A DNA stretch of 64,000 nt, taken from Providencia vermicola. Its GTDB lineage: Bacteria > Pseudomonadota > Gammaproteobacteria > Enterobacterales > Enterobacteriaceae. The stretch's first letter is position 1. The number at the start of each line of letters is the position of its first letter. This document shows, piece by piece, positions 15,842-26,055 of this stretch. Location of the stretch: contig NZ_JAGSPI010000010.1 in NCBI RefSeq assembly GCF_020381325.1, forward strand, positions 62,001 to 126,000. The letters are read 5' to 3'. Under the pieces are notes generated by a model. The model was not told the DNA's origin and did no database searches. It saw only the letters and a program-made list of their open reading frames with translations. The translations under genes and the position numbers were made by a program.

Positions 15842-17008
15842 TTGAAAATAGCAATCGCAGGGACTGGCTACGTCGGTCTATCTAACGCCATGTTACTGTC
15901 ACAACACCACGAAGTGGTTGCGGTGGACATCATTCCCGAAAAAGTGGCGATGTTGAACAACCACCAATCACCGATTGTCGACACGGAGATTGAACAGTTT
16001 TTAACGGAAAAAACACTGAATTTCCGCGCCACAGAAGATAAAGTGGACGCTTATACGGGGGCGCAGTACGTGATTGTTGCGACGCCAACAGACTACGACC
16101 CAAAAACCAACTATTTCAATACCAAATCGGTGGAATCGGTTATTCACGATGTGAATGAAATCAACCCAACTGCGACGATTATCGTAAAATCGACCATTCC
16201 TGTTGGGTTTACCGCACGTTTACGAGAAGAATTTGGCTACACTAACGTGATTTTCTCCCCCGAATTTCTACGTGAAGGCCGTGCATTGTGGGATAATCTC
16301 CACCCGTCCCGCATTGTGGTCGGTGAGCGCTCTGAACGCGCGCAAATTTTTGCCGATTTGTTGCTGGAAGGTGCCATCAAAAAAGACGTTCCCGTGTTAT
16401 TCACGGATGGAACTGAAGCCGAAGCCATTAAGTTGTTTGCGAACACTTACTTAGCAATGCGCGTCGCGTATTTTAATGAGCTGGATACTTACGCAGAAAG
16501 CCGTGGTTTAAATGCACGCCAAATTATTGAGGGAGTCTCCTTAGACCCCCGTATTGGCAGCCATTATAACAACCCATCATTCGGTTACGGCGGTTATTGT
16601 TTACCGAAAGATACCAAACAATTGCTCGCCAACTACGATGACGTCCCGAATAACCTGATTAATGCGATTGTTGAATCCAACCGTACCCGTAAGGATTTCA
16701 TTTCGGACGCAATTATTGCTAAAGCGCCACGTAAAGTGGGGGTTTATCGCTTAGTGATGAAAGCGGGTTCAGATAACTTCCGCGCCTCTGCGGTACAGGG
16801 CATCATGAAGCGCATCAAAGCCAAAGGTATTGAAGTGGTGGTGTATGAGCCTGTCATGAAAGAAACCGAGTTTTTCCGCTCAAAAGTGGTCAATGACTTA
16901 GCGGAATTTAAAGCCCAGTGTGACATCATTTTAGCCAACCGTATGGTGCCTGAAATCGAAGATGTGGCCGATAAAGTGTATACTCGGGATTTATTTGGTA
17001 ATGACTAA
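15842..17008 (+). CDS. ugd: UDP-glucose 6-dehydrogenase
   Basis: A 388-residue enzyme that oxidises UDP-glucose to UDP-glucuronate with two NAD. It shows the Rossmann motif [11 protein letters not shown] (residues 4-14), [17 protein letters not shown] near 138, and the catalytic cysteine in [14 protein letters not shown] near 253. It starts with TTG, preceded by AAGGA, as the aligned E. coli protein begins at the same point. Base composition is abruptly less AT-rich than the genes on either side. It provides UDP-GlcA for the O-unit and possibly for Ara4N or uronic acids of the core. Confidence 0.95.
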   Translation: MKIAIAGTGYVGLSNAMLLSQHHEVVAVDIIPEKVAMLNNHQSPIVDTEIEQFLTEKTLNFRATEDKVDAYTGAQYVIVATPTDYDPKTNYFNTKSVESVIHDVNEINPTATIIVKSTIPVGFTARLREEFGYTNVIFSPEFLREGRALWDNLHPSRIVVGERSERAQIFADLLLEGAIKKDVPVLFTDGTEAEAIKLFANTYLAMRVAYFNELDTYAESRGLNARQIIEGVSLDPRIGSHYNNPSFGYGGYCLPKDTKQLLANYDDVPNNLINAIVESNRTRKDFISDAIIAKAPRKVGVYRLVMKAGSDNFRASAVQGIMKRIKAKGIEVVVYEPVMKETEFFRSKVVNDLAEFKAQCDIILANRMVPEIEDVADKVYTRDLFGND

Positions 17009-17776
17009 ATGGATATAGATATGGGTAGACCGTTAGTTTCTGTCATTATGCCCTGCTATAATGCAGAGAAAAACATTCTAGAATCAATTCATTCTGTTTT
17101 GAATCAAGATTATAAAACATTAGAGTTGATTATAATTGATGATAACTCAACAGATGATACTGTTGATATAGTAAATGAGATTAATGACCCGCGAATTAGT
17201 CTAATTTTATCCCCAAAAAATAGAGGGGCTGGTTATTCTAGAAATATAGGGATCGAAAGAGCTAAGGGGCGTTTTATTGCCTTTTTAGATAGTGATGATA
17301 TATGGATAGATACTAAACTATCCGAACAAATTACATTTATGCTAGAAAATAACTACTCTTTTACCTTTAGTTATTACCAGCATATAAATCGTAAAGGATT
17401 AAGTAATATCATTACAGCACCTAAGTTTACTACTTATAAAAAATCACTTTATGGAAATGTTATTGGCTGCCTAACAGTAATTTATGATACTGAGCGCTTT
17501 GGAAAGCAATACATGCCATTAATTAGAAAAAGGCAAGATTTTGGATTGTGGTTAACATTGCTTTCTATTGAAAGTAAAGCATACTGTTACCCAAAAGTAC
17601 TTGCATATTATAGAACTGATTCTGGAATGACCCAAAACAAACTTAACGCTGCTAAACATCAATGGCAGTTTTATAGAGAAGTAGTAAAACTTAATAAATT
17701 ACAAACTTTTTGGTATTTTTCTTTCTATAGTTTAAATGGCTTGTTGAAACACAAACTGTCTTCAACATCGTGTTAA
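17009..17776 (+). CDS. Glycosyltransferase family 2
   Basis: A 255-residue GT2 enzyme: PLVSVIMPCYNAEKNILESI (residues 7-26), IIIDDNSTDDT near 39, RGAGYSRNIGIERAKG, and AFLDSDDIW near 91 for metal-nucleotide binding. RKRQDFGLWL near 172 is the catalytic-base region seen in GT2 members such as colanic acid and capsule transferases. The ATG immediately follows the ugd stop; a second ATG lies 12 bases in. AT-rich composition returns after ugd. It is the third glycosyltransferase of the operon, perhaps using UDP-GlcA made by its neighbour. Confidence 0.82.
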   Translation: MDIDMGRPLVSVIMPCYNAEKNILESIHSVLNQDYKTLELIIIDDNSTDDTVDIVNEINDPRISLILSPKNRGAGYSRNIGIERAKGRFIAFLDSDDIWIDTKLSEQITFMLENNYSFTFSYYQHINRKGLSNIITAPKFTTYKKSLYGNVIGCLTVIYDTERFGKQYMPLIRKRQDFGLWLTLLSIESKAYCYPKVLAYYRTDSGMTQNKLNAAKHQWQFYREVVKLNKLQTFWYFSFYSLNGLLKHKLSSTSC

Positions 17777-17841
17777 AAACTAATCCAAAAATAATTTTCT
17801 AATAGAATAAAACAAATACTAACTCAAGGAATAGAACGTTT

Positions 17842-18987
17842 ATGAAGCGTTTTTCTGTTACCATACTTATGCTAACTGCATTAACAGGCTGTACAGTCAC
17901 CCCTGGTGCCTATATGTCAACCTCTGGCAAAAATGTGGTTGATACGGGTGACCGTGATATTACCAAACTGGTTGATATCTACCCAATATCGCCCAAGTTA
18001 CTGGATGATATGTATACTGCACCAACCATTGCCAAACCAAACTCTCAGTTAGAAAAGCAACTGACTAACTATGAGTACCGTGTAGGTGCTGGTGATGTAT
18101 TAACCATTACCGTATGGGATCACCCTGAATTGACTATCCCTGCGGGTTCATATCGTAGTGCGCAAGACTCAGGTAACTGGGTGCATTCAGATGGCACAAT
18201 CTACTACCCGTATATCGGTAAAGTCAAAGTCATCGGTAAAACGGTCACGGAAATCCGTACACTGATTAGTAACCGCTTAGCGACCTATATTGAATCCCCA
18301 CAAGTGGATGTCAGTATTGCCGCATTCCGTTCACAGAAAATGTATGTGTCGGGTGAAGTGGCAAAACCGGGTACATTGCCAATCACTAACGTGCCTTTGA
18401 CTATTTTAGAAGCCTTTAATAATGCAGGTGGTTTAACGGAAAAAGCCGATTGGGATAATGTGGTTCTCACCCGCAATGGCAAAGAAATTAAAGTGTCATT
18501 ACAGGATTTAGTCCAGTATGGGGATTTAACCCAAAACTACTTAATGCTGCCAGGTGATGTGCTGTATGTGCCACGTAATGACTCGCAAAAAGTGTTTGTG
18601 ATGGGTGAAGTCGGTCAGCCAACCACACTGACCATTGACCGTGCGGGGATGAGCATCACTGAAGCACTGAGTAAAGCCAGTGGACTTAACCAAAATACGG
18701 CTAATGCAACGGGTGTCTTTGTTATTCGCCCAATTAAAAACCAGCCTGCCGCAGATAAAGAACTTGAAGCGTTACTGCCGAAAAAAATGGCAGCGGTCTA
18801 TCAGTTAGATTTATCAGATGCAACATCACTCGTAATGGGGACTGAATTTAAACTGCAACCGTATGACTTAGTGTATGTTACCGCAGCCCCTGTGGTGCGT
18901 TGGAATCGCCTGATTACTCAGTTACTGCCAACCATTGCTTCTTATAACCAGTTAACAGAAGGCACCAAACGTATTCACGATTGGTAA
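17842..18987 (+). CDS. wza: Outer-membrane polysaccharide export lipoprotein Wza
   Basis: A 381-residue outer-membrane export protein. The signal peptide ends in the lipobox LTGC with the lipidated Cys17. The polysaccharide-export domain has [20 protein letters not shown] near residue 76, followed by SLBB-type repeats ([18 protein letters not shown] near 165 and [16 protein letters not shown] near 250), and the C-terminal amphipathic helix [15 protein letters not shown] that forms the barrel. It assembles as an octameric channel for high-molecular-weight polysaccharide. A gap of about 65 bases from the previous gene allows an internal promoter. Its presence in a Wzx/Wzy O-antigen locus is notable. 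Confidence 0.93.
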   Translation: MKRFSVTILMLTALTGCTVTPGAYMSTSGKNVVDTGDRDITKLVDIYPISPKLLDDMYTAPTIAKPNSQLEKQLTNYEYRVGAGDVLTITVWDHPELTIPAGSYRSAQDSGNWVHSDGTIYYPYIGKVKVIGKTVTEIRTLISNRLATYIESPQVDVSIAAFRSQKMYVSGEVAKPGTLPITNVPLTILEAFNNAGGLTEKADWDNVVLTRNGKEIKVSLQDLVQYGDLTQNYLMLPGDVLYVPRNDSQKVFVMGEVGQPTTLTIDRAGMSITEALSKASGLNQNTANATGVFVIRPIKNQPAADKELEALLPKKMAAVYQLDLSDATSLVMGTEFKLQPYDLVYVTAAPVVRWNRLITQLLPTIASYNQLTEGTKRIHDW

Positions 18988-18992
18988 TCGAC

Positions 18993-19421
18993 ATGTTTAA
19001 TCATATACTTGTTGTTTGTATGGGTAATATTTGCCGCTCTCCTACGGGGGAGCGTTTATTACAACAATATTTCCCCACCAAAAAAGTCGATTCAGCTGGG
19101 ATTATCGCCAAAAATGATCTCCCAGCCTATGACAGCGCCATCCGTATTGCCGAGCAGCATCAGCTTTCCTTGGAAAACCATCAATCACGCCGATTAACCA
19201 GCGAAATATGCCATAAAGCAGACTTAATCCTAGTGATGGAAAGCGATCATATTGCTAAAATCCACCAGCAGTTTCCTGAAACCCGTGGCAAAGTAATGTT
19301 ATTTGGGCAATGGATTAATAAAACCGAAATCCCTGACCCCCATAAACGCAGTGATGAAATGTTTGAACATGTTTATCAGTTAATGGAAAAAGCCGCCATC
19401 GCTTGGCAAGGAAAAATTTAA
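18993..19421 (+). CDS. wzb: Low-molecular-weight protein tyrosine phosphatase
   Basis: A 142-residue phosphatase with the active-site loop VCMGNICRSPTGE (Cys9 and Arg15 of the CX5R motif) and the general-acid aspartate in IPDPHKRSDEMF near residue 115. It dephosphorylates the Wzc tyrosine tail, resetting export and polymerisation. The ATG at 18993 gives the standard N-terminus MFNHILVVCMGN; an in-frame TTG at 18981 would overlap wza. It sits between wza and wzc as in other group 1-type capsule clusters. Confidence 0.92.
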   Translation: MFNHILVVCMGNICRSPTGERLLQQYFPTKKVDSAGIIAKNDLPAYDSAIRIAEQHQLSLENHQSRRLTSEICHKADLILVMESDHIAKIHQQFPETRGKVMLFGQWINKTEIPDPHKRSDEMFEHVYQLMEKAAIAWQGKI

Positions 19422-19456
19422 TTTTATTTATTGGATGACTTAACATTTAACCTATT

Positions 19457-21535
19457 ATGAACACAACAAAAAATAGCTCCCCAGCCTCAGATGAAATCGA
19501 TCTGCTCGCCCTGTTTAAAGTTTTGAAATCCAACTCGATAAAAATTGGGTTTTTTACCGTTATCTTTGCAGCCATTGCAGTGGCTTATAGCCTACTCGCA
19601 ACGCCAATTTACCAAGCCAATGCCACACTGCAATACGATAAGTTAGGCCAGGTGTCATTACTTGACCAAATGAGTGATGTGATGCCATTTGGTAACAGCA
19701 ATAACCAAGTGGACTCTGAAATTGAAGTGATTAAGTCCCGCATGGTATTAGGTAAAACCGTGACGGATTTAAACCTTGATGCACTGGTTGCACCGACGGG
19801 TTTTGCCAGTAAATTTTTTGGAGAAACAGCACCTTTAGAAATCACTGTGTATCAACTGCCTGAGCACTTAGTAGGGGAGCCCGCAACCCTGACGTTTACC
19901 AGTGAAAAGACCTACTCGCTGAATCTTGATGGTCAAATTTTTGACGGTAATGTTGGCCAAGTCCTTAAGCAAGGCGAAGTTAGTTTACTGGTTGCAAGTT
20001 CATCCGCTAAAGCGGGCGACGAATTTACTCTGGTAAAAAATGCCCGTTACTCTTCCATTGAAGATTTACGTAATACCTTAACCATTGCGGAAGTGGGTAA
20101 AGGGACAGGCATTATCAGTTTAGCCATCAAAGGCGCTGATAAAGTTGAGAATGTCAAAATCCTTAACAGTATTATCCAAAACTACGTTGACCAAAATACC
20201 GAGCGCAAAAAAGAAGTTACCAACAATACCTTGGTTTTCTTAAATGATTATTTACCAACCATTAAAGCAAAGCTGGATAACTACGAAAACCAACTTAATG
20301 CGTTCCGTAAGAAGAATGAATCTATAGACCTTTCTTTAGAAGCTAAAGCCGCATTAGATACTGCGTTGCAAGTGGAAGAAAAACTCAATGAGTTGACCTT
20401 TAAAGAAGTCGAGATCCAGCAGTTATACACCCGTAACCACCCTGCTTATCAGTCCTTGTTAGATAAACGCCAACAGCTGTTACGTGAAAAAGAAAAAATC
20501 AGTAAAAACATTCAAAAGCTGCCGAATACCCAGCAAGAAATTGTGCGCTTAACTCGTGATGTAGAAGCGGAGCAAGCTATTTACACTCAATTAGTGGCTA
20601 AGCAACAGGAGCTAAGTGTACTCAATTCAGGTATTACCGCAGATGTGCGTATTATCGATTCAGCCGAGTCCCAGCCAATCGCCGTCGCACCGAAAAAATC
20701 CCTGATTGTTGTGCTTGCTACAATCCTTGGCTTTATTGTCGGTTGTGCTTATGTAATTGCCCGTGAGTTCTTTAATAATAAAATTAAAAGCACGGAAGAT
20801 ATCGATGCATTGGGTGTCAATGTCTATGCCACTATCCCATTCTCTACCTATGAGAAAAAACTGATTGAGGCAGGTAATAAGAGCCCATTAGCCATTGAAA
20901 ACCCGGCGGATACTGCCGTGGAGGCCATTCGTTCACTGCGCACCAGCGTTTATTTCTCGGTTATGAACCAAGGAAATAACCTAGTGATGGTCACCAGTGC
21001 CTCCCCTGGGGTAGGGAAAAGCTTTGTCACCTCCAATATGGCTGTGGTACTGGCTAACGCAGGTAAAAAAGTATTATTAATCGATACCGACTTACGTAAA
21101 GGCCGCTTACATAAAGCCTTTGGGTTGAGCAATAAAACTGGGTTATCTGAATATTTATCACAATCAACTCTAGAATCACCAACCGTTCATACCAATGTAA
21201 TTGAAAACCTGGATGTGATTTGCCGTGGTAAAAACGTCACTCACTCTTCTGAATTGCTGATGGGTGAACGCTTTAAACAGTTGCTGGATAAAGTGAAAAA
21301 CCAATACGATATCGTGGTGATTGATACCGCACCAATCTTAGCGATTACTGACTCAGCTATTATCGGTAAATATGTCGGTACGTCGTTACTGATCGCGTTC
21401 TATGGCGTGAATACCGTGAAAGACGTGGATTTATCACTCAAACGCTTTAAGCAAAATGATATCGAAATCACGGGTGTGATACTCAACGGTATTGATGCCA
21501 GATCTGACGATTATAACTATCACTACGAATACTAA
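19457..21535 (+). CDS. wzc: Polysaccharide co-polymerase tyrosine autokinase Wzc
   Basis: A 692-residue inner-membrane protein: an N-terminal Wzz-type domain with transmembrane segment about 32-52, a periplasmic coiled-coil region about 250-400, and a second transmembrane segment about 415-435. The cytoplasmic BY-kinase domain carries the Walker A sequence [14 protein letters not shown] near residue 517, Walker A' [11 protein letters not shown] near 545 and Walker B IVVIDTAP near 615. The tyrosine-rich tail DDYNYHYEY closes the protein. Wzc sets chain length and works with Wza and Wzb. There is no separate wzz in the window, so chain-length control of the O-antigen could rest on this protein or on a wzz elsewhere. 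Confidence 0.93.
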   Translation: MNTTKNSSPASDEIDLLALFKVLKSNSIKIGFFTVIFAAIAVAYSLLATPIYQANATLQYDKLGQVSLLDQMSDVMPFGNSNNQVDSEIEVIKSRMVLGKTVTDLNLDALVAPTGFASKFFGETAPLEITVYQLPEHLVGEPATLTFTSEKTYSLNLDGQIFDGNVGQVLKQGEVSLLVASSSAKAGDEFTLVKNARYSSIEDLRNTLTIAEVGKGTGIISLAIKGADKVENVKILNSIIQNYVDQNTERKKEVTNNTLVFLNDYLPTIKAKLDNYENQLNAFRKKNESIDLSLEAKAALDTALQVEEKLNELTFKEVEIQQLYTRNHPAYQSLLDKRQQLLREKEKISKNIQKLPNTQQEIVRLTRDVEAEQAIYTQLVAKQQELSVLNSGITADVRIIDSAESQPIAVAPKKSLIVVLATILGFIVGCAYVIAREFFNNKIKSTEDIDALGVNVYATIPFSTYEKKLIEAGNKSPLAIENPADTAVEAIRSLRTSVYFSVMNQGNNLVMVTSASPGVGKSFVTSNMAVVLANAGKKVLLIDTDLRKGRLHKAFGLSNKTGLSEYLSQSTLESPTVHTNVIENLDVICRGKNVTHSSELLMGERFKQLLDKVKNQYDIVVIDTAPILAITDSAIIGKYVGTSLLIAFYGVNTVKDVDLSLKRFKQNDIEITGVILNGIDARSDDYNYHYEY

Positions 21536-21552
21536 GAATCAGGGATATATTG

Positions 21553-22575
21553 ATGAACAATCAAGTTCTCGTCACTGGCGGTCTTGGCTACATTGGTAGC
21601 CACACCTGTGTGCAGATGATCCAGCAAGGTATGCAGCCGATTATTTTAGATAACCTGCATAATGCTAGCCTTGAAGTACTTAACCGTATTGAAGCGATTA
21701 CAGGCAAAAAACCCGTATTTTACCAAGGGGATGTGCGTGATAGCCAAATTTTAGACACAATTTTTGCCAATCATCAAATTCATTCAGTGATCCACTTTGC
21801 AGGCCTTAAAGCCGTGGGTGAGTCAGTTGAAAAACCGATTGAATACTATGATGTTAACGTCAATGGCACATTGGTATTAGTAGAAAGCATGAAAAAAGCG
21901 GGCGTAAAAAGCCTGATTTTTAGCTCTTCTGCTACTGTATATGGTGAGCCTGAGCATATTCCATTAACAGAAGATGCTTCGGTGGGGAATACCAATAGCC
22001 CATACGGTACCAGCAAGTATATGGTTGAGCGCATTCTGACTGATTTGAATATTGCCGATAATACATGGTCCATTTCATTATTACGCTATTTTAACCCTGT
22101 TGGCGCTCACAATTCAGGCCTAATGGGGGAAGACCCGAATGGTATTCCAAATAACCTTACCCCGTTTATTGCCCAAGTAGCGGTAGGCCGCCGTAAAGAG
22201 CTCGCGGTGTTTGGTGGAGACTACCCAACTAAAGATGGTACCGGTGTGCGTGATTATATCCATGTGATGGATTTAGCTGATGGCCATATTGCTGCTTTAA
22301 ATAAAGTTAGTCAGCAAGCTGGCCTACATATTTATAATCTAGGAACAGGGACTGGGACAAGTGTCTTGGAAGTCGTTGCTGCTTTTGAAAAAGCAGTTGG
22401 TAAACCCATCCCTTATACTATTTCAGCACGTCGTCCTGGTGACATCGCAGAATATTGGTCAACGCCAGCTAAAGCACAACGTGATTTAGGTTGGACTGCA
22501 AAATACTCCATTCAAGATATGGCTGATGACGTTTGGCGTTGGCAGTCCATGAACCCAAACGGTTATAAAAGCTAA
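21553..22575 (+). CDS. galE: UDP-glucose/UDP-GlcNAc 4-epimerase
   Basis: A 340-residue short-chain epimerase with [15 protein letters not shown] near residue 8 and the catalytic YGTSKYMVE (YxxxK) near 150. HYDV-type residues in [12 protein letters not shown] and [10 protein letters not shown] near 265 complete the sugar-nucleotide fold. It interconverts UDP-Glc and UDP-Gal, and may also act on GlcNAc/GalNAc. The ATG at 21553 has an AGGGA site upstream; a TTG one codon earlier is unlikely. It is the last gene before a strong terminator, and closes the polysaccharide locus. Confidence 0.92.
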   Translation: MNNQVLVTGGLGYIGSHTCVQMIQQGMQPIILDNLHNASLEVLNRIEAITGKKPVFYQGDVRDSQILDTIFANHQIHSVIHFAGLKAVGESVEKPIEYYDVNVNGTLVLVESMKKAGVKSLIFSSSATVYGEPEHIPLTEDASVGNTNSPYGTSKYMVERILTDLNIADNTWSISLLRYFNPVGAHNSGLMGEDPNGIPNNLTPFIAQVAVGRRKELAVFGGDYPTKDGTGVRDYIHVMDLADGHIAALNKVSQQAGLHIYNLGTGTGTSVLEVVAAFEKAVGKPIPYTISARRPGDIAEYWSTPAKAQRDLGWTAKYSIQDMADDVWRWQSMNPNGYKS

Positions 22576-22598
22576 CCTCAATTAGCAACTTTAAAAGG

Positions 22599-22621
22599 CG
22601 CGCCTCTGTGGCGCGTTTTTT
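22599..22621 (+). terminator. Terminator of the O-antigen operon
   Basis: Stem CGCGCC (22599-22604) pairs with GGCGCG (22610-22615) around a 5-base loop, followed by a run of T interrupted by one G. It lies 24 bases after the galE stop and marks the 3' end of the polysaccharide operon. Confidence 0.88.
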
Positions 22622-22718
22622 GTTTTTGTCGCGCAACTCAAAGTTCCGCATGAAAATAATGCGATTTACGCGTACACTCTTCCCATCATTTTTATCATCA
22701 CAATATCAGTTAAACGCT

Positions 22719-23222
22719 ATGCCACACATTGTTTTATTCGAACCTGAAATACCACCAAACACCGGTAATATTATTCGTCTCTGTGCCAACACGGGCTTTA
22801 GTTTGCACCTTATCCACCCGCTCGGGTTTACGTGGGATGATAAACGCTTGCGCCGTGCTGGGCTGGATTACAGCGAGTTTGCCGATATTAAACATCACCA
22901 TGATTATTATGCCTTTTTAAAAAGTGAAGGGCTAAATCCTGATAATAATCAGTCTGAAAGTGGTGCTCGCGTTTTTGCGTTAACCACCAAAGGTAAGCCA
23001 AGCCACAGTAATGTTAACTACCAAGAAAATGACTATTTGATGTTTGGCCCTGAAACGCGCGGGCTGCCACCTTATGTACTCGACAATATGCCAATAGAGC
23101 AAAAAATTCGCATTCCAATGTTGGCCGATAGCCGCAGTATGAATTTATCGAACTCGGTTGCTGTTGTCGTGTTTGAGGCATGGAGGCAATTGGGTTATGC
23201 AGGGGCTCTACTAAAAGACTAG
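22719..23222 (+). CDS. trmL: tRNA (cytidine/uridine-2'-O-)-methyltransferase TrmL
   Basis: A 167-residue SPOUT methyltransferase (formerly YibK) that modifies the wobble position 34 of leucine tRNAs. The N-terminus [18 protein letters not shown] is diagnostic. The SAM-binding trefoil knot is in [12 protein letters not shown] near residue 107 and [19 protein letters not shown] near 143. It is about 10 residues longer than the E. coli protein because of an insert near [12 protein letters not shown]. The start at 22719 was chosen by homology; upstream codons run through the terminator. It marks the conserved right border of Providencia O-antigen loci. Confidence 0.94.
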   Translation: MPHIVLFEPEIPPNTGNIIRLCANTGFSLHLIHPLGFTWDDKRLRRAGLDYSEFADIKHHHDYYAFLKSEGLNPDNNQSESGARVFALTTKGKPSHSNVNYQENDYLMFGPETRGLPPYVLDNMPIEQKIRIPMLADSRSMNLSNSVAVVVFEAWRQLGYAGALLKD

Positions 23223-23297
23223 AATTACTCGATATACCTCAAGCGGTATGAGTGTGGCTTCACGCCAATACCCAAGCTACATACCGCTAGAATTATT
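23219..23297. repeat. Palindromic intergenic element after trmL
   Basis: Outer arms AGCGGTATG (23242-23250) and CATACCGCT (23280-23288) are perfect inverted repeats, with an inner TGGC/GCCA stem. The whole is flanked by direct copies of CTAGAATTA (23219-23227 and 23287-23295). The layout suggests a small mobile or REP-like palindromic unit. Confidence 0.5.
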
Positions 23298-23332
23298 TAG
23301 AGGATAGATCTAAACATAAGCGAGATACATTC

Positions 23333-23503
23333 ATGAAAGAGACAGTGATTAAACAATCTGAGCAACCCACTAATACACCACTGGATAATATCGATGAAAC
23401 CACTTATTTGTTACGTTCACCCGCTAATGCCGAACATTTAAATAAATCGATTACTCAGTTTAAAATGGGAAATGTGTTTAAAAAACATACTATTGAAGAA
23501 TAG
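23333..23503 (+). pseudogene. Orphan C-terminal fragment of a YefM/Phd-type antitoxin
   Basis: A 56-codon open frame whose second half, ETTYLLRSPANAEHLNKSI, matches the C-terminal part of YefM antitoxins (ETAYLLRSPANARRL in E. coli). The N-terminal DNA-binding half of a normal YefM of about 83 residues is missing and replaced by about 20 unrelated residues (MKETVIKQSEQPTNTPLDN). There is no YoeB-like toxin gene beside it. It has an ATG, an intact frame and a terminator-like hairpin directly after the stop, so it may still be expressed as a toxin-binding peptide. I call it a remnant, with a functional mini-antitoxin as the alternative. Confidence 0.65.
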
Positions 23504-23504
23504 C

Positions 23505-23532
23505 AAGGATAGTGAGCAACTCACTACCTTTT
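23505..23532 (+). terminator. Hairpin terminator between the antitoxin remnant and cysE
   Basis: AAGG and TAGTGAG (23505-23516) pair with CTCACTA and CCTT around CAA, followed by TTTT read on the plus strand. It may serve both converging transcripts. Confidence 0.6.
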
Positions 23533-23547
23533 ACGCCTACCTACAAC

Positions 23548-24369
23548 TCAAATCCCATCCCCATTTTCAAAACCCCAAATACTGCCATTAAAGTTTTGAT
23601 CCATTTCTAAGGATGGCTTATCGCTGGTTGGTTTACCAACAATACGTGCAGGCACCCCAGCTACCGTTGTGTGAGGTGGAACGGGATGAAGAACAACCGA
23701 GCCTGCGCCAATTTTGGCACCGCGACCGATTTCAATATTGCCTAAAATTTTTGCCCCTGCCCCAATCATTACCCCTTCCCTAACTTTGGGATGGCGATCG
23801 CCACAGGTTTTACCTGTCCCGCCAAGGGTAACCGACTGTAAAATCGAAACATCATTTTCCACGATAGCGGTTTCACCAATCACAATACCCGTCGCATGGT
23901 CGAGCATGATGCCACAGCCAATACGTGCAGCAGGGTGAATATCCACACCGAAAGATACTGAGATTTGGTTTTGTAGGTAAACCGCGAGTGCTTGGCGGCC
24001 TTCTTTCCACAGCCAATTGCCAATTCGGTAAGCTTGCAGCGCATGAAAGCCTTTCAAGTACAGTAACGGCGTGGAATATTTATCAACGGCAGGGTCGCGC
24101 AGGCGAACAGCGGATAAATCCATCGCAGCGGAGAAAATCATTTGTTCGTCGTTGCGATAGGCTTCTTCAACGATTTCACGAACTTCAAGCGCAGGCATGA
24201 TAGGTGAGCTAAGTTTGTTCGCCAGCATATAGCTGAGCGCACTACCCAAGTTGTCATGCTTTAATAATGTCGCGTTAAAAAAACTGGCTAGGAGTGGTTC
24301 GCAGTCAGCAAGCGACTTCGCTTCTTCTTTAATGAAACCCCAAATTCTATCCAATTCTTCACGCGACAT
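23548..24369 (-). CDS. cysE: Serine O-acetyltransferase
   Basis: A 273-residue left-handed beta-helix acetyltransferase for the first committed step of cysteine synthesis (serine plus acetyl-CoA). It has an N-terminal helical domain (DCEPLLASFFNATLLKHDNL) and hexapeptide repeats from about residue 140, including DIHPAARIGCGIMLDHATGI with the catalytic His and VTLGGTGKTCGDRHPKVREG. The C-terminal tail ends in GI, which binds O-acetylserine sulfhydrylase (CysK). The ATG at 24369 has an AGGTGAG site; a GTG two codons upstream is less likely. It is followed upstream by gpsA and secB on the same strand. Confidence 0.96.
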   Translation of the reverse strand: MSREELDRIWGFIKEEAKSLADCEPLLASFFNATLLKHDNLGSALSYMLANKLSSPIMPALEVREIVEEAYRNDEQMIFSAAMDLSAVRLRDPAVDKYSTPLLYLKGFHALQAYRIGNWLWKEGRQALAVYLQNQISVSFGVDIHPAARIGCGIMLDHATGIVIGETAIVENDVSILQSVTLGGTGKTCGDRHPKVREGVMIGAGAKILGNIEIGRGAKIGAGSVVLHPVPPHTTVAGVPARIVGKPTSDKPSLEMDQNFNGSIWGFENGDGI

Positions 24370-24430
24370 AATCACTCACCTATCTATTTTATATTTACCT
24401 TATTATGTAACTTAACTAGGCTAATTTTTA

Positions 24431-25459
24431 TTAATCATGCAGTTTTGGCATATCTGCAATTTCATCTTTCGTCGCACGGCCTAATAGCGCTTGCGCCGCC
24501 TCTAACACATTTTTATGACAATAGAGGATTTGATAAATTTGCTCAGTGATTGGCATTTCGACACCCGCGCGTTCAGCGAGTGCACGGACTTCTTTGGTAT
24601 TTCTATACCCTTCAACCACTTGACCAATCTCTTTTTCTGCCTCTTCAACCGTCACGCCATCACCTAGCATCATGCCGAAGCGGCGGTTACGGGATTGGTT
24701 ATCGGTACAGGTTAACACTAAGTCACCCAACCCTGCCATCCCCATAAAGGTTGAAGGATCTGCACCCAGCGCAGCACCAAGGCGGCTCATTTCGGCTAAA
24801 CCACGGGTAATCAATGCAGTACGTGCGTTTGCCCCAAACCCCATCCCATCGGAGATCCCAGCACCAATCGCAATCACGTTTTTTACGGCGCCGCCAAGTT
24901 GTACACCAACCATATCAGGGTTTTTGTAGACTCGGAAACTTTTGCCGCAATGAAACAGCTTTTGCAGATCATCACCAAACTGGCTATTACTTGCCGCAAC
25001 TGAAATCGCAGTTGGTAAGCCCGCGGCTAATTCTTTAGCAAAAGTCGGCCCTGATAGCACCGCCAGAGGAATTTCATTACCTAATACCTCACGTGCCACT
25101 TCTTGTAACAAACGCCCCGTATCCCTTTCTAAGCCTTTGGTCGCCCAAATAATACGTGAATCAGCACGTAAGTAAGGTTGGATTTGTTTGAGTACATCAC
25201 CAAAAACATGGCTCGGTACAACTATCAAGATATTGGGACTCGCCTCAACGGCACGTTTTAAGTCCGTTTCGAGAGATAAACTATCAGGGAAAGAAACGCC
25301 GGGCAAAAACGCCTGATTGCTTCGGTCTTGTTCTAATTGATGAATGTGTTTTGGATCATGGCCCCATAACACAACCTGATGCGTATTACGGGCAAGCGTA
25401 ATAGCTAAAGCGGTGCCGTATGAACCGGCACCGATCACTGACATTGAAGCAGTATTCAT
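24431..25459 (-). CDS. gpsA: Glycerol-3-phosphate dehydrogenase [NAD(P)+]
   Basis: A 342-residue enzyme that makes sn-glycerol 3-phosphate from DHAP for phospholipid synthesis. The NAD(P)-binding motif [12 protein letters not shown] is at residues 9-20, [10 protein letters not shown] near 141, and [17 protein letters not shown] with the catalytic lysine near 190-206. Its ATG overlaps the secB stop (TAATG), and cysE follows 61 bases downstream, the same secB-gpsA-cysE order as in E. coli. Confidence 0.96.
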   Translation of the reverse strand: MNTASMSVIGAGSYGTALAITLARNTHQVVLWGHDPKHIHQLEQDRSNQAFLPGVSFPDSLSLETDLKRAVEASPNILIVVPSHVFGDVLKQIQPYLRADSRIIWATKGLERDTGRLLQEVAREVLGNEIPLAVLSGPTFAKELAAGLPTAISVAASNSQFGDDLQKLFHCGKSFRVYKNPDMVGVQLGGAVKNVIAIGAGISDGMGFGANARTALITRGLAEMSRLGAALGADPSTFMGMAGLGDLVLTCTDNQSRNRRFGMMLGDGVTVEEAEKEIGQVVEGYRNTKEVRALAERAGVEMPITEQIYQILYCHKNVLEAAQALLGRATKDEIADMPKLHD

Positions 25460-25935
25460 TAAGCGTTCTGCTCCGCTTCTGAGTTCTGCGCTTGTTCTCC
25501 TTGTTGCTGCTGTAAGTAATTCATGAACAGAGCATCAAAGTTAACTGGCGCTAAATTCAATTGTGGGAATGTACCACGGCCCACTAAGCTAGTAATTGCT
25601 TCACGCGCATATGGGAACAGAATGTTCGGGCAGTATGCACCTAAGCAATGCGCCATTTGCGTACCATCGATACCTTCGATAGAGAAAACACCTGCTTGTT
25701 GAACTTCACACAGGAATGCGGTTTCTTCACCTAAAGTTGCCGTGGTAGTCACACGTAAAACAACCTCATAAACACCTTCTGATAGTTGGCTTGAAGATGT
25801 GTCTAAGTCTAATTTGATCTCTGGTTGCCACTCTTGTTGGAAGATGTGTGGTGCGTTAGGTGCTTCAAAAGAAACGTCTTTTGCGTAAATACGTTGAATT
25901 TGAAAAACCATTTCTGAGTTGTTTTGTTCTGACAT
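25459..25935 (-). CDS. secB: Protein-export chaperone SecB
   Basis: A 158-residue cytosolic tetrameric chaperone that keeps preproteins unfolded and delivers them to SecA. It shows [20 protein letters not shown] (residues 11-30), the [20 protein letters not shown] dimer-interface region near 108, and a Gln/Glu-rich tail. It normally follows grxC and yibN in enterics; here grxC is missing between yibN and secB. It is translationally coupled to gpsA. Confidence 0.97.
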   Translation of the reverse strand: MSEQNNSEMVFQIQRIYAKDVSFEAPNAPHIFQQEWQPEIKLDLDTSSSQLSEGVYEVVLRVTTTATLGEETAFLCEVQQAGVFSIEGIDGTQMAHCLGAYCPNILFPYAREAITSLVGRGTFPQLNLAPVNFDALFMNYLQQQQGEQAQNSEAEQNA

Positions 25936-26013
25936 AAGTTAGTACCTTTTAACTTCCATATGAATTTTCCCTGTTATTCTTTGAGCTACAGGGGTGTTCG
26001 CTGCATTGCGCTA

Positions 26014-26045
26014 CTCAAGTTACCTATTGATATAAGCAACTTGAG
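26014..26045. repeat. Inverted repeat in the grxC-less gap between yibN and secB
   Basis: CTCAAGTT (26014-26021) and AACTTGAG (26038-26045) form an 8-bp stem; adjacent bases (ACC/GGT) can extend it out of register. It lies in the 120-base gap where E. coli has grxC. It could be a hairpin terminator without a T-run or a scar of rearrangement. Confidence 0.45.
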
Positions 26046-26055
26046 GTAACGGTAA

